A stretch of 8,163 nt of DNA from Candidatus Zixiibacteriota bacterium (GCA_003641425.1 QNAH01000114.1:1-8163); one strand, 5' to 3'. Counted from the stretch's first letter, positions 1 to 6,729 are shown. Notes: generated by a model from the letters alone, not told the origin. Made by a program: numbers and translations.

Positions 1-744
1 CTCATTCTGAGCTGGTACCATGACGCCAATTACTCTCACGGCTTTTTAGTTCCTATTATTTCATTTTATTTAATCTGGAAAAGGCGCAAAGACTTATCCA
101 CAATGGAGATTAAGTCAAATAGACTCGGTCTTGGCGTAATTATTTTCGGTCTGCTTCTATTTATACTGGGAAACGGGGCATCGGAATATTTTACTGTCAG
201 ATTATCGTTGGTGGTGATATTGTTCGGGATAGTTCTATATCATTTTGGCTCACGGATAATCGGTAAACTCTGGTTTGCCATTTTCTTCCTGATTTTCATG
301 ATTCCAATCCCGTATGTCATATATTTTTCAGCGACTTTTCCGATGCAGCTTCTGGCCAGCAAAGTAACCGCGGTGATGTTGAATGCAATCGGTATGCCGG
401 TGATCCGCCAGGGCAATATTATTAATCTGCCCAACCAGGCTCTTGAAGTCGCGGAGGCCTGCTCCGGGATGCGTTCCCTGGTCTCCCTTATGGCTCTTTC
501 GGCCATATATGCTTATTTATCTCAGAGAAAATTAGCCGCTCAAATAATTTTATTTTTTTCCGCGATTCCAATAGCGATTGCCGGTAATATTTTCCGAGTC
601 TTTACAACATCGATAATTGTATATATATCGGATTTGAACATTACTGACGAGCCTTTCCATTCAATTATGGGTGCCTCCGTCTTTTTTGTGGCTTTTATTC
701 TTCTTTTTATATTCGGCGCCGTTTTGCAGAGGATATTTCGATGA
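1..744 (+). CDS. Exosortase (EpsH/Xrt family), 5' partial
   Basis: This is an integral-membrane cysteine transpeptidase-like enzyme that processes PEP-CTERM-type sorting signals on exported proteins, usually linked to exopolysaccharide production. The frame is open from base 1, so the gene starts upstream. The ATG at 103 is internal, because the preceding codons already encode the family-typical N-terminal stretch WYHDANYSHGFLVP. Of 247 visible residues, the catalytic triad expected for exosortases is present: Cys at visible residue 154 in EACSGMRSL, Arg at 199 in AGNIFRV and His at 220 in EPFHSIMG. Several hydrophobic membrane segments surround these residues. The stop codon overlaps the start of the EpsI gene (ATGA), which implies coupled translation. 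The exosortase subtype (XrtA, B, D and so on) cannot be decided by eye, and no PEP-CTERM-like substrate is encoded in the window. The family call is firm. Confidence 0.95.
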   Translation, partial: LILSWYHDANYSHGFLVPIISFYLIWKRRKDLSTMEIKSNRLGLGVIIFGLLLFILGNGASEYFTVRLSLVVILFGIVLYHFGSRIIGKLWFAIFFLIFMIPIPYVIYFSATFPMQLLASKVTAVMLNAIGMPVIRQGNIINLPNQALEVAEACSGMRSLVSLMALSAIYAYLSQRKLAAQIILFFSAIPIAIAGNIFRVFTTSIIVYISDLNITDEPFHSIMGASVFFVAFILLFIFGAVLQRIFR

Positions 745-1376
745 AGAGGAAGTATCTGATATCGATCCTCCTCATATTAGTCGGAGGGATAATCGGCAAT
801 ATCCTTCGGTTCACCGAAAGACAGCCCGAACGGCCGCCTGACTTTGATCTTATACCGTTTAATTACGCCGATTACACGGGAACCAATCTGGTTCTCGCGG
901 AATTTGCCGTTGAAACACTCAAAGCCAACCGGATTACAATGCGCGATTACGTATCCCCTGATGGTGGTCATGTGGAGTTTTTTCTGGCATATTTTAAATC
1001 GCAAAAATATGGAAGCCAGATCCACTCGCCAAAGCATTGTCTTCCGGGTGGAGGCTGGCGAATCGATCAAATCGAGCCGTACCGGTTGAGACTGCCTGAT
1101 GGGCAGTTAAAAAATGTCAACCGGCTGTCTATTTCAGCAAAAAACCGTAAATCACTTATGTTATACTGGTTTGAAACCCGGTCGGGCGAGATTCGAAGTG
1201 AATACGGCCTGAAACTGGATCTGGTAAAGAACTCTCTATTTTTCCGTCCGACTGACGCCGCAATTATTCGAGTGACTGTCGATGCAACCGATGGAGATTT
1301 TGATAAGGCCGCACGTAGAGCCGAAGATTTCCTTCGATATTTTTATCCCTCAATCGCAAAATCTCTTCCTTTTTGA
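741..1376 (+). CDS. epsI: EpsI family protein (DUF3485), exosortase-associated
   Basis: EpsI/DUF3485 proteins accompany exosortases, either as separate genes or fused to the exosortase C-terminus. Their biochemical role is not settled, but they act at the outer face of the inner membrane in the sorting/exopolysaccharide system. The 211-residue product has one N-terminal membrane anchor (about residues 5-23) and then a soluble domain. The family signature GSQIHSPKHCLPGGGW lies at residues 91-106, with His95 and Cys100. It is followed by the LYWFE segment (141-145) and the FFRPTDAAIIRV segment (167-178), which matches the family's RTDGALVR-type motif. The length is normal for a stand-alone EpsI. 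The start at 741 is supported by an AGAGGA ribosome-binding site at 728-733 and by a four-base overlap with the exosortase stop. A separate rather than fused EpsI, directly downstream of the exosortase, is a common arrangement. Confidence 0.92.
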   Translation: MKRKYLISILLILVGGIIGNILRFTERQPERPPDFDLIPFNYADYTGTNLVLAEFAVETLKANRITMRDYVSPDGGHVEFFLAYFKSQKYGSQIHSPKHCLPGGGWRIDQIEPYRLRLPDGQLKNVNRLSISAKNRKSLMLYWFETRSGEIRSEYGLKLDLVKNSLFFRPTDAAIIRVTVDATDGDFDKAARRAEDFLRYFYPSIAKSLPF

Positions 1377-1389
1377 GCTAATTTTTTCT

Positions 1390-1398
1390 TGATATAAT
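1390..1398 (+). promoter_or_regulatory. Extended -10 promoter (TGATATAAT)
   Basis: TGATATAAT is an exact match to the sigma-70 extended -10 consensus TGNTATAAT. It sits in the 43-base gap before the UbiA-like gene. No good -35 hexamer is visible at the usual spacing, which extended -10 promoters can tolerate. Transcription would start near 1405, leaving a leader of only about 15-21 bases. The enclosing 12-mer CTTGATATAATA (1388-1399) recurs exactly at 6694-6705, also just before a gene. Whether this organism's main sigma factor uses this consensus is inferred. Confidence 0.55.
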
Positions 1399-1412
1399 AT
1401 AAACCAGCAATT

Positions 1413-1424
1413 ACCATATATGGT
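1413..1424 (+). promoter_or_regulatory. 12-bp perfect palindrome over the gene start (possible operator)
   Basis: ACCATATATGGT is a perfect inverted repeat. It lies about 15 bases downstream of the extended -10 element and overlaps the first possible ATG (1420) of the UbiA-like gene. Its position between promoter and coding sequence would suit a dimeric repressor or a short RNA hairpin affecting initiation. No protein is known to bind it, and an AT-rich palindrome of this size can arise by chance. Confidence 0.25.
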
Positions 1425-2298
1425 TATGATAAAAAATCTGATCCGACTTCTGCGCCTTCAACAATGGCTGAAAAACGGTGTCGTTCTTGCCGGACTTATT
1501 TTTGCCGGCGAGGCAAACCTGATCGATAAGGTCATCATCGCCATCCAGGCGACGGCGGCATTTTGTCTTTTATCATCATCGGTCTATATTCTGAATGATA
1601 TTACCGATCGTAACCGCGATCGGCTCCACCCGTTGAAAAAAACCAGGCCGATAGCATCGGGTGAGATATCTGTCGCGACGGCGTCGATTATCGGGCTGAT
1701 ACTGGCGGCGGCAGGGATTATCCTGTCGATTTTTATAAACCAGAACTTTGTTATCATGGTTGTCGGCTATCTGGTCCTGAATATTTTTTACACCTTCCTG
1801 TTGAAGAATGTCGTCATTCTGGATGTGATGGCGATTGCCGGCGGTTTTGTGCTTCGGGCGGCCGGGGGCGCCGCGGCGATCGATGTTCAGATTTCAGGAT
1901 GGCTTCTGATCACCACTTTTGTCCTGGCTCTCTTTCTCGGTCTTGGGAAGCGCCGTCATGAATTGATCTACCTTGAGAAAGAAGCGGGATCGCATCGGAA
2001 AATACTCGAAAAATATTCGACTTACCTTCTCGATCAATTGATCGGAGTCGTAACCGCATCGACAGTTATAACCTATTTATTTTATACATTGTCGCCCGAG
2101 GTGAGCGCCAAGCTGGGCACCCGGTATTTATATATCACAATACCATTCGTGATCTACGGCATATTCCGGTATCTCTATCTGGTGCATAAGGAAGAAAAGG
2201 GAGGTTCGCCTACCCGGCTTCTGTTCACCGACCGACCGCTTCTTCTTGACGTTCTGCTTTGGCTTGCATCAGTCATTCTTATCCTTTATATTTTCTAA
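1420..2298 (+). CDS. UbiA-superfamily decaprenyl-phosphate phosphoribosyltransferase-like protein
   Basis: This is a polytopic membrane transferase of the UbiA superfamily. It most resembles the branch that transfers 5-phosphoribose from PRPP to a polyprenyl phosphate (mycobacterial Rv3806c type), giving a lipid-linked pentose donor for cell-surface glycans. Evidence is the QWLKN motif at residues 15-19, the first Asp-rich motif NDITDRNRD (59-67) running into HPLKKTRPIASG (70-81), the DVMAIAGGFVLRA segment (135-147) and the KRRHEL motif (177-182). About eight or nine membrane helices are apparent, and 292 residues is normal for the family. Two in-frame starts exist. ATG 1426 gives MIKNLIRLL and may be the true one, since neither start has a clear Shine-Dalgarno and 1420 lies inside a palindrome. 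Usual partners of the pathway (a phosphatase and DprE1/DprE2 epimerase) are not in the window, so the exact substrate is inferred. Confidence 0.85.
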   Translation: MVMIKNLIRLLRLQQWLKNGVVLAGLIFAGEANLIDKVIIAIQATAAFCLLSSSVYILNDITDRNRDRLHPLKKTRPIASGEISVATASIIGLILAAAGIILSIFINQNFVIMVVGYLVLNIFYTFLLKNVVILDVMAIAGGFVLRAAGGAAAIDVQISGWLLITTFVLALFLGLGKRRHELIYLEKEAGSHRKILEKYSTYLLDQLIGVVTASTVITYLFYTLSPEVSAKLGTRYLYITIPFVIYGIFRYLYLVHKEEKGGSPTRLLFTDRPLLLDVLLWLASVILILYIF

Positions 2299-2317
2299 AG
2301 AATATTCCATGACGATT

Positions 2318-2325
2318 AAGGGGAG
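2318..2325 (+). promoter_or_regulatory. Ribosome-binding site for the DUF362 gene
   Basis: AAGGGGAG lies three bases before the ATG at 2329, rather close but strong. It supports this start, which puts a twin-arginine signal exactly at the N-terminus. An ATG at 2310 just upstream is not used for this frame. Confidence 0.6.
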
Positions 2326-2328
2326 CTG

Positions 2329-3285
2329 ATGGAACGACGGGAATTTATAAAAAAGACATCCGGCGCTATTGGATTGGCGGTTGTATCAGGGTTAGTCGGA
2401 TTTGAATTTCATAACCGTGAAACCGCCGTTTACCAGCCGCATATATTCAAAACCGGATCTTTTGAGGTTCCCCCGGACAATTCACTGCCGTCTATCGCTC
2501 TGGCCCGAAATGAAAACCACCCGGCGGCATTGAACGCCGCACTGGATGCTGTCGGCGGAATAAGAAGATTTATAAGACCCGGTGAAAGGGTGACGGTTAA
2601 ACCAAATGTGGGCTGGGACCGGCTCCCCAAACAGGGCGCCAATACCAATCCCGAACTGGTTGCTGAGATGGTGCGTCTCTGTCTTGCGGCCGGTGCCGCG
2701 GAAGTAATTGTGACCGATATCACCTGCAATGATGCCCGTCGGACATTTCTTCGCTCCGGCATAAAGGAAGCCGCTGAAAGGGCGGGCGCAAGAGTGATTT
2801 TAGCATCCGAGGATGATTTTGTCATGACCGATCTCGGCGGTGAGATATTGACTGTCTGGCCGGTTCTGAAATATTTTATCGAAACCGACAGGTTTATCAA
2901 TATGCCGATAACCAAGCAGCATTCGCTGTCATCCTGTACTATCGCCATGAAAAATCTATACGGCATTCTCGGGGGACGGCGAAATCAATTGCACCAGCAA
3001 ATAGACCAGTCGATTGTCGATCTGGCATCGTTTGTCAGGCCGACCCTGACCGTGGTGGATGTCACCCGGGTTATGATGCGCAACGGCCCGCAGGGTGGAT
3101 CGGTTGCGGATATCAACATAGAGAATACCGTGATCTGTTCGCTTGATCAGGTGGCGGCCGATGCTCGCGCCTGTGAGTTTCTCGGTTTAAAGGCTGAAAA
3201 TGTAGGGCATATTACACTGGCGGCTCGAACCGGGTTGGGTAATCTTGATTATAATTCAATCGGCTATAAAGAAATTATGTCATGA
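2329..3285 (+). CDS. DUF362 domain protein with Tat signal
   Basis: DUF362 proteins have no established biochemical function. Many are fused to or encoded beside 4Fe-4S ferredoxin domains. The product (318 residues) begins with RREFIKKT (residues 3-10) followed by a hydrophobic stretch to about residue 25, a twin-arginine signal implying export of a folded, possibly cofactor-bearing protein. The DUF362 body runs from about residue 54 to the end. It includes VTVKPNVGW (88-96), a Rossmann-like segment GAAEVIVTDI (122-131), NMPITKQH (191-198), AMKNLYGILGG (206-216) and the NGPQGG motif (252-257). Five cysteines (118, 133, 203, 270, 282) do not form a ferredoxin pattern. The stop overlaps the next start (ATGA at 3282-3285), so it is probably translated together with the polyferredoxin, which is the natural candidate partner. 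The signal peptide has no clear AXA cleavage site and could remain as a membrane anchor. Confidence 0.88.
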   Translation: MERREFIKKTSGAIGLAVVSGLVGFEFHNRETAVYQPHIFKTGSFEVPPDNSLPSIALARNENHPAALNAALDAVGGIRRFIRPGERVTVKPNVGWDRLPKQGANTNPELVAEMVRLCLAAGAAEVIVTDITCNDARRTFLRSGIKEAAERAGARVILASEDDFVMTDLGGEILTVWPVLKYFIETDRFINMPITKQHSLSSCTIAMKNLYGILGGRRNQLHQQIDQSIVDLASFVRPTLTVVDVTRVMMRNGPQGGSVADINIENTVICSLDQVAADARACEFLGLKAENVGHITLAARTGLGNLDYNSIGYKEIMS

Positions 3286-4973
3286 CCATCAAAACTGTCA
3301 GAAATTTACGGCGTATTTCCCAGATCATATTTTTCGGTATATTTTTCTGGCTAATCCTGAAGACCAATTTCGAGGTCAATTTCAGCCCGACCGAGAGTGG
3401 TGAGATATTCCTGTCTTACCCGGTATCGATCGCGCTTGAACTCGATCCCCTGACAGCGCTGGCGACTTTGCTTGCAAACGGAACAATTTACAAAGGATTA
3501 CTGTGGTCGCTGGTGGTTTTGATTCCGACCATTTTTATGGGACGATTTTTCTGCGGTTGGGTCTGCCCGCTGGGAACGCTCAATCACTGGATTTCGGAGA
3601 TACCATCGGAGCGACTTAAGAGAAAAGGGCGCGGCAAGATCGAGTCGAACCGTTACAAAAAGTATCACCGTATAAAATATTATATTTTTTTCGTATTTAT
3701 AGCGGCGGCACTCGCGGGAAGTTTGCAAATCGGAGTGCTCGATCCTCTCTCGTTTCTGGCCCGATCGATCGGCACAGTTATCCTTCCGACGGCCCACATT
3801 GGCGCCAATGGTCTTCTTGGATGGGTAAAGTCAACCGGATTCGCTCCATTATCGGCAATTGCTCAATTTATTTATAATATTTTGTCGCCGGTCTTTTTGA
3901 CTTTCCGACAGGCCCATTTTCACACCATTCTGACTCTCGGCCTGATGTTCATCGCGGTCATTGTCATGAATCGCATCTTCACCCGCTTCTGGTGCCGGGG
4001 GATATGCCCGCTGGGAGCAATGCTCGGTATTTTTTCGCGCTATGCCATATTCGGGCTGGAGAAAAAAGCATCGACCTGCGACGGCTGTCAGAAATGCGTC
4101 CTGCACTGTCAGGGTGCGGACAATCCCGATACCGGCGCAAAATGGCATCAGCCGGAATGTGTTCTTTGCCTGAATTGCCAGGCATCATGTCCGACCGGTT
4201 CGCTGAAATTCAAATTTTTCCCCAACCTCGAAAAGACCGAGGGCAGTCCGGCCTCAACTCAAAGAGTCGATATTTCCCGCCGTAAGGTGCTGGCTTCAAC
4301 GATTGGCGGGCTGGCGATGGTTCCGATGTTCCGGGCCGGTGATGCTTTCGAGATCAATGCCGATTCAAAATTGATCCGTCCGCCCGGATCGATGGCCGAA
4401 AACGAATTTCTCCAGAGATGCATCCGATGCAGTCAGTGCATGCGGGTCTGCCCCAATAACGCCCTGCATCCGACCTTCATGGAATCCGGTCTCGAGGGGA
4501 TCTGGACACCGATACTTATAGCGAAAATAGGCTACTGCGAACCGACCTGTACCCTGTGCGGGCAGGTCTGCCCCACCGGAGCGATCACCGAGCTTACCCA
4601 GAGGGAAAAAGTCGGGGATAATGACACCCGTCCGAATCGTATCGGGACAGCTTTCATCAATCGGGGCCGATGCCTGCCGTGGGCCATGGCCACTCCCTGC
4701 ATAGTCTGCGAGGAATGGTGCCCGACCTCACCCAAGGCGATTTATCTCAGGGAAGAGACTGTGATTGACAGCCGGGGCGAAGAGGTCAAAGTCAAGCAAC
4801 CGCATATCGATCCCAACCTGTGTACCGGTTGCGGCGCATGTGAATATGCCTGCCCGGTATCCGATAAGGCCGCCGTGTATATTACGGCAGTCGGAGAGTC
4901 GCGCTCTGTCAGCAACCAGATTTTACTCCAGCGCCGAAAAAATGAACGTAGAATACAAGGAGAGGAAATATAA
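3282..4973 (+). CDS. NapH-NapG-like fusion: membrane polyferredoxin with internal Tat motif
   Basis: This 563-residue protein joins a NapH-like membrane ferredoxin to a NapG/MauM-like periplasmic ferredoxin, two types of protein that carry electrons between the quinone pool and exported oxidoreductases. Residues 1-260 hold several membrane helices and the paired NapH/NosR-type CXXXCP motifs at Cys91/95 and Cys238/242. Two cytosolic 4Fe-4S motifs follow (Cys266/269/272/276 and Cys293/296/299/303). At 332-337 is SRRKVL, then a hydrophobic segment to about 350: a twin-arginine signal inside the protein. The remainder carries NapG-like cysteine clusters at 380/383/386/390, 419/423/426/430, 464/473/476/480 and 514/517/520/524. 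Six 4Fe-4S clusters is a reasonable estimate from these motifs. The start overlaps the DUF362 stop by four bases. No NapA, NapB or other reductase is encoded nearby, so a role in nitrate reduction should not be assumed. Confidence 0.9.
   Translation: MTIKTVRNLRRISQIIFFGIFFWLILKTNFEVNFSPTESGEIFLSYPVSIALELDPLTALATLLANGTIYKGLLWSLVVLIPTIFMGRFFCGWVCPLGTLNHWISEIPSERLKRKGRGKIESNRYKKYHRIKYYIFFVFIAAALAGSLQIGVLDPLSFLARSIGTVILPTAHIGANGLLGWVKSTGFAPLSAIAQFIYNILSPVFLTFRQAHFHTILTLGLMFIAVIVMNRIFTRFWCRGICPLGAMLGIFSRYAIFGLEKKASTCDGCQKCVLHCQGADNPDTGAKWHQPECVLCLNCQASCPTGSLKFKFFPNLEKTEGSPASTQRVDISRRKVLASTIGGLAMVPMFRAGDAFEINADSKLIRPPGSMAENEFLQRCIRCSQCMRVCPNNALHPTFMESGLEGIWTPILIAKIGYCEPTCTLCGQVCPTGAITELTQREKVGDNDTRPNRIGTAFINRGRCLPWAMATPCIVCEEWCPTSPKAIYLREETVIDSRGEEVKVKQPHIDPNLCTGCGACEYACPVSDKAAVYITAVGESRSVSNQILLQRRKNERRIQGEEI
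4957..4965 (+). promoter_or_regulatory. Ribosome-binding site that fixes the lipoprotein start
   Basis: AAGGAGAGG lies inside the last codons of the polyferredoxin gene, 9-12 bases before the ATG at 4975. It decides the start: the open frame extends upstream to 4765, but only 4975 has this site and places a lipoprotein signal at the N-terminus. Confidence 0.75.
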
Positions 4974-4974
4974 C

Positions 4975-5871
4975 ATGAATAAAAAATATCTGATCACTTT
5001 TCTGGCTGTATTAACTGCCTTTATGATGATGGGATGCGGAGGGGAGAAAGAAGAAAGCGGGCGGGAATTGTCCAGACTGCTGCCGGCCAGGCTGGCTGAA
5101 ACGGGATTCACCAGGGCTTCGGAAATACGAACATTTGTCGGCAACTCGCTGTGGGAATATATCGACGGCCAGGCTGAATTGTATTATCAGTATGATTTTG
5201 TCGATGTCGCCACCTCTAATTATACCAGGGACGATATCGAGTTCGAGGTGGATATTTATCGTTTCGCCACGGCCGATGGGAGCTATGGAATATACTCAAT
5301 GTTTCGTAATCCCGCAGACAATGTTATTCAGATGGGAGTCGAAGGTTTTATTTCACCGGGACGGCTGGTATTTGTGAAAGATGTTTATCTGGTAAAACTT
5401 ACAGGCTTCGACGAATCGGAGGAAAGCAATACGGCAATTGTCGATCTCGCGGAGACATTCGAGGGTATGCTGACGGGCAAAGTGGAAAAGCCGGCCGCAT
5501 TCGGGCAGTTCCCGCCGGATAATATTATTGATAAATCGGACAAGTATTACGCCGAATCATTTCTGGGACAGAAGTTCCTTACCCGGGTTTTCTGCAGAGA
5601 TTATTTAAGCGGGGATGATACCCTGACATTGTTTATCACGCGGGACGAAATGGCTGATAAATATGCCCAATGGCTGGAAATGGCCGAAAAAACCGGCAGA
5701 AAATCAGTGCCCCCCCAAGGACTCCTATTCGATAGTGAATACAGCTTTATATATGATGATCCTTTTCACGATCAGATCATAGTCGGCTTGAAAAATCAGA
5801 AACTGGCCGGAATTGTTCATTTCAGCGGAAAACTGAACGAATATCTTAATCTCTGGCTGGAAACATTGTAG
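4975..5871 (+). CDS. DUF6599 family lipoprotein
   Basis: This is a 298-residue predicted lipoprotein of unknown function. The N-terminus has two lysines, a hydrophobic core (residues 5-19) and a lipobox-like MMGC with Cys21 as the lipidated residue; Met at -3 is less common than Leu. The DUF6599 signature follows: SLWEYIDGQAELYYQYDF (58-75), FEVDIYRFATADGSYGIYS (90-108) and a C-terminal beta-rich region to DQIIVGLKNQKLAGIVHF (266-283). The gene begins one base after the polyferredoxin stop with a strong ribosome-binding site, so it belongs to the same operon. This placement suggests an extracytoplasmic partner or assembly factor for the DUF362/polyferredoxin pair; that role is inferred. A run of seven C at 5710-5716 lies in the coding region, with the frame intact here. 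Confidence 0.85.
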   Translation: MNKKYLITFLAVLTAFMMMGCGGEKEESGRELSRLLPARLAETGFTRASEIRTFVGNSLWEYIDGQAELYYQYDFVDVATSNYTRDDIEFEVDIYRFATADGSYGIYSMFRNPADNVIQMGVEGFISPGRLVFVKDVYLVKLTGFDESEESNTAIVDLAETFEGMLTGKVEKPAAFGQFPPDNIIDKSDKYYAESFLGQKFLTRVFCRDYLSGDDTLTLFITRDEMADKYAQWLEMAEKTGRKSVPPQGLLFDSEYSFIYDDPFHDQIIVGLKNQKLAGIVHFSGKLNEYLNLWLETL

Positions 5872-5891
5872 TCTGGTTTGGAATCTGCCGG

Positions 5892-5901
5892 TATAATTAT
5901 A
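5892..5901 (+). promoter_or_regulatory. Possible -10 element / palindrome (TATAATTATA)
   Basis: The 56-base gap after the DUF6599 gene contains TATAAT at 5892-5897 within the perfect palindrome TATAATTATA. There is no TG extension, and the best -35-like hexamer (TTGTAG, 5866-5871) is 20 bases away. It could drive the next gene about 30 bases downstream, but the support is weak. Confidence 0.3.
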
Positions 5902-5916
5902 GACGGGAAAATAATT

Positions 5917-5922
5917 AAGGAG
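5917..5922 (+). promoter_or_regulatory. Ribosome-binding site for the DUF3108-like gene
   Basis: A consensus AAGGAG lies five bases before the ATG at 5928 and confirms this start, which yields a clean Sec signal peptide. Confidence 0.7.
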
Positions 5923-5927
5923 AAAAT

Positions 5928-6680
5928 ATGCTTATTAGAGTGCTGATGCTTTTACTTCTGGCTTCAAGTCTGTTTGCAGGTGAACTGAACGACAAATGGC
6001 CGCCCGGTAAGACCGAGAAAATGACCTATGAGATAAAAATATTAAAACCGAATGAGGTAATAAATTATAATTATGTCGAGATTACCCGCTCCAATGACGG
6101 GAAGAATATATTTCATGTCCGACAGACACTCGAGATGCCGATTCAATCGATTAAAATAATATCGGAAGAAAAGTATTCGGCCGGTGATTTGAATCTGATA
6201 TCGTCGAGCAATAAGTTCTTTCTGCCACCCGGAGCGCTTGCCAGTCTTAGAGTCGACACTCTGGTGATAGAGGCTGTCAGAAAGGGCGACAGTCTGTATA
6301 TAACATCAAATTCCGACAAGGGGCCGTCGGAAACACTGGCATTGGAATCAGGAGTCATGACCAGCGCAGGTTCCCATCTGGCCATCAGGGATATGAATCT
6401 GGAAACGGGGAGGGTATATAAATACAGCTATATCAATCTTCTGAGATTCACAGGGAAATCATATCAAATCCAGGATGTCACCGATTCTGTGCTGAATATT
6501 GAAAAAATAACTACACCGATTGGTACATTCGATTGTTACAAGGTCAGCAACCGGATTCCGGGTGCGGTCGGATTTTCCTATTACACAGCCGATTACAAAC
6601 ATATTCCCTTACTTATTGAACTGCTTGACCCCGAAAGCAATGAGACTATTATGACACTGACGCTTCAGGAATATGAATAA
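5928..6680 (+). CDS. Secreted DUF3108-like protein
   Basis: The function is unknown. The 250-residue product has a compact Sec signal peptide (residues 1-17, hydrophobic core VLMLLLLASSL, likely cleavage after LFA before Gly18). The mature part is predicted mostly beta-strand. It opens with WPPGKTEKMTYEI (24-36), resembling the 'PL..GE.L.Y.V' opening of DUF3108 proteins. Near the C-terminus, ITTPIGTFDCYKV (194-206) matches that family's typical 'V.TPAGTF.C.KV' segment, followed by FSYYTADYKHIPLLIEL (216-232), equivalent to the 'WYS.D.R..PV.IE' strand. The similarity is read by eye and is weaker than for the other genes. Such proteins are thought to be periplasmic beta-structured proteins, with no known activity. 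The gene stands 56 bases after the DUF6599 lipoprotein, so it may be read through from that operon or from its own weak promoter. Confidence 0.7.
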   Translation: MLIRVLMLLLLASSLFAGELNDKWPPGKTEKMTYEIKILKPNEVINYNYVEITRSNDGKNIFHVRQTLEMPIQSIKIISEEKYSAGDLNLISSSNKFFLPPGALASLRVDTLVIEAVRKGDSLYITSNSDKGPSETLALESGVMTSAGSHLAIRDMNLETGRVYKYSYINLLRFTGKSYQIQDVTDSVLNIEKITTPIGTFDCYKVSNRIPGAVGFSYYTADYKHIPLLIELLDPESNETIMTLTLQEYE

Positions 6681-6695
6681 CTTAAAAATACCGCT

Positions 6696-6704
6696 TGATA
6701 TAAT
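6696..6704 (+). promoter_or_regulatory. Extended -10 promoter (TGATATAAT), second copy
   Basis: This is an exact TGNTATAAT match in the 49-base gap before the kinase-like gene. It lies in the same 12-mer CTTGATATAATA as the element at 1388-1399. No convincing -35 is seen. A start site near 6711 would leave a leader of about 19 bases and would exclude most upstream regulatory RNA. Confidence 0.55.
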
Positions 6705-6729
6705 AGTATAAAGGACTATTTTCCAACTT

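Noticed and set aside
94..102. TTATCCACA, an exact DnaA-box consensus
   Set aside because: It is a single copy inside the exosortase coding sequence with no cluster of boxes, no AT-rich unwinding region and no replication genes nearby.
103..105. ATG at 103 as the start of the exosortase
   Set aside because: The frame is open to base 1 and the upstream codons encode conserved exosortase sequence, so the gene is 5' truncated by the window edge.
1374..1400. T-rich stretch after the EpsI stop as an intrinsic terminator
   Set aside because: No stable GC-rich stem precedes the T run; the sequence is better read as AT-rich promoter DNA.
2430..2966. 178-codon open frame on the minus strand
   Set aside because: It is antisense to the clear DUF362 gene, with no family motifs and no ribosome-binding site evident; it is a coding shadow.
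4765..4974. 70-codon upstream extension of the DUF6599 reading frame
   Set aside because: It overlaps the cysteine-cluster coding region of the polyferredoxin in another frame. The start at 4975 has a strong ribosome-binding site and a lipoprotein signal.
5710..5716. Run of seven C as a possible phase-variation or frameshift site
   Set aside because: The frame is intact through it, the run is short and central in the gene, and no alternative downstream frame looks coding.
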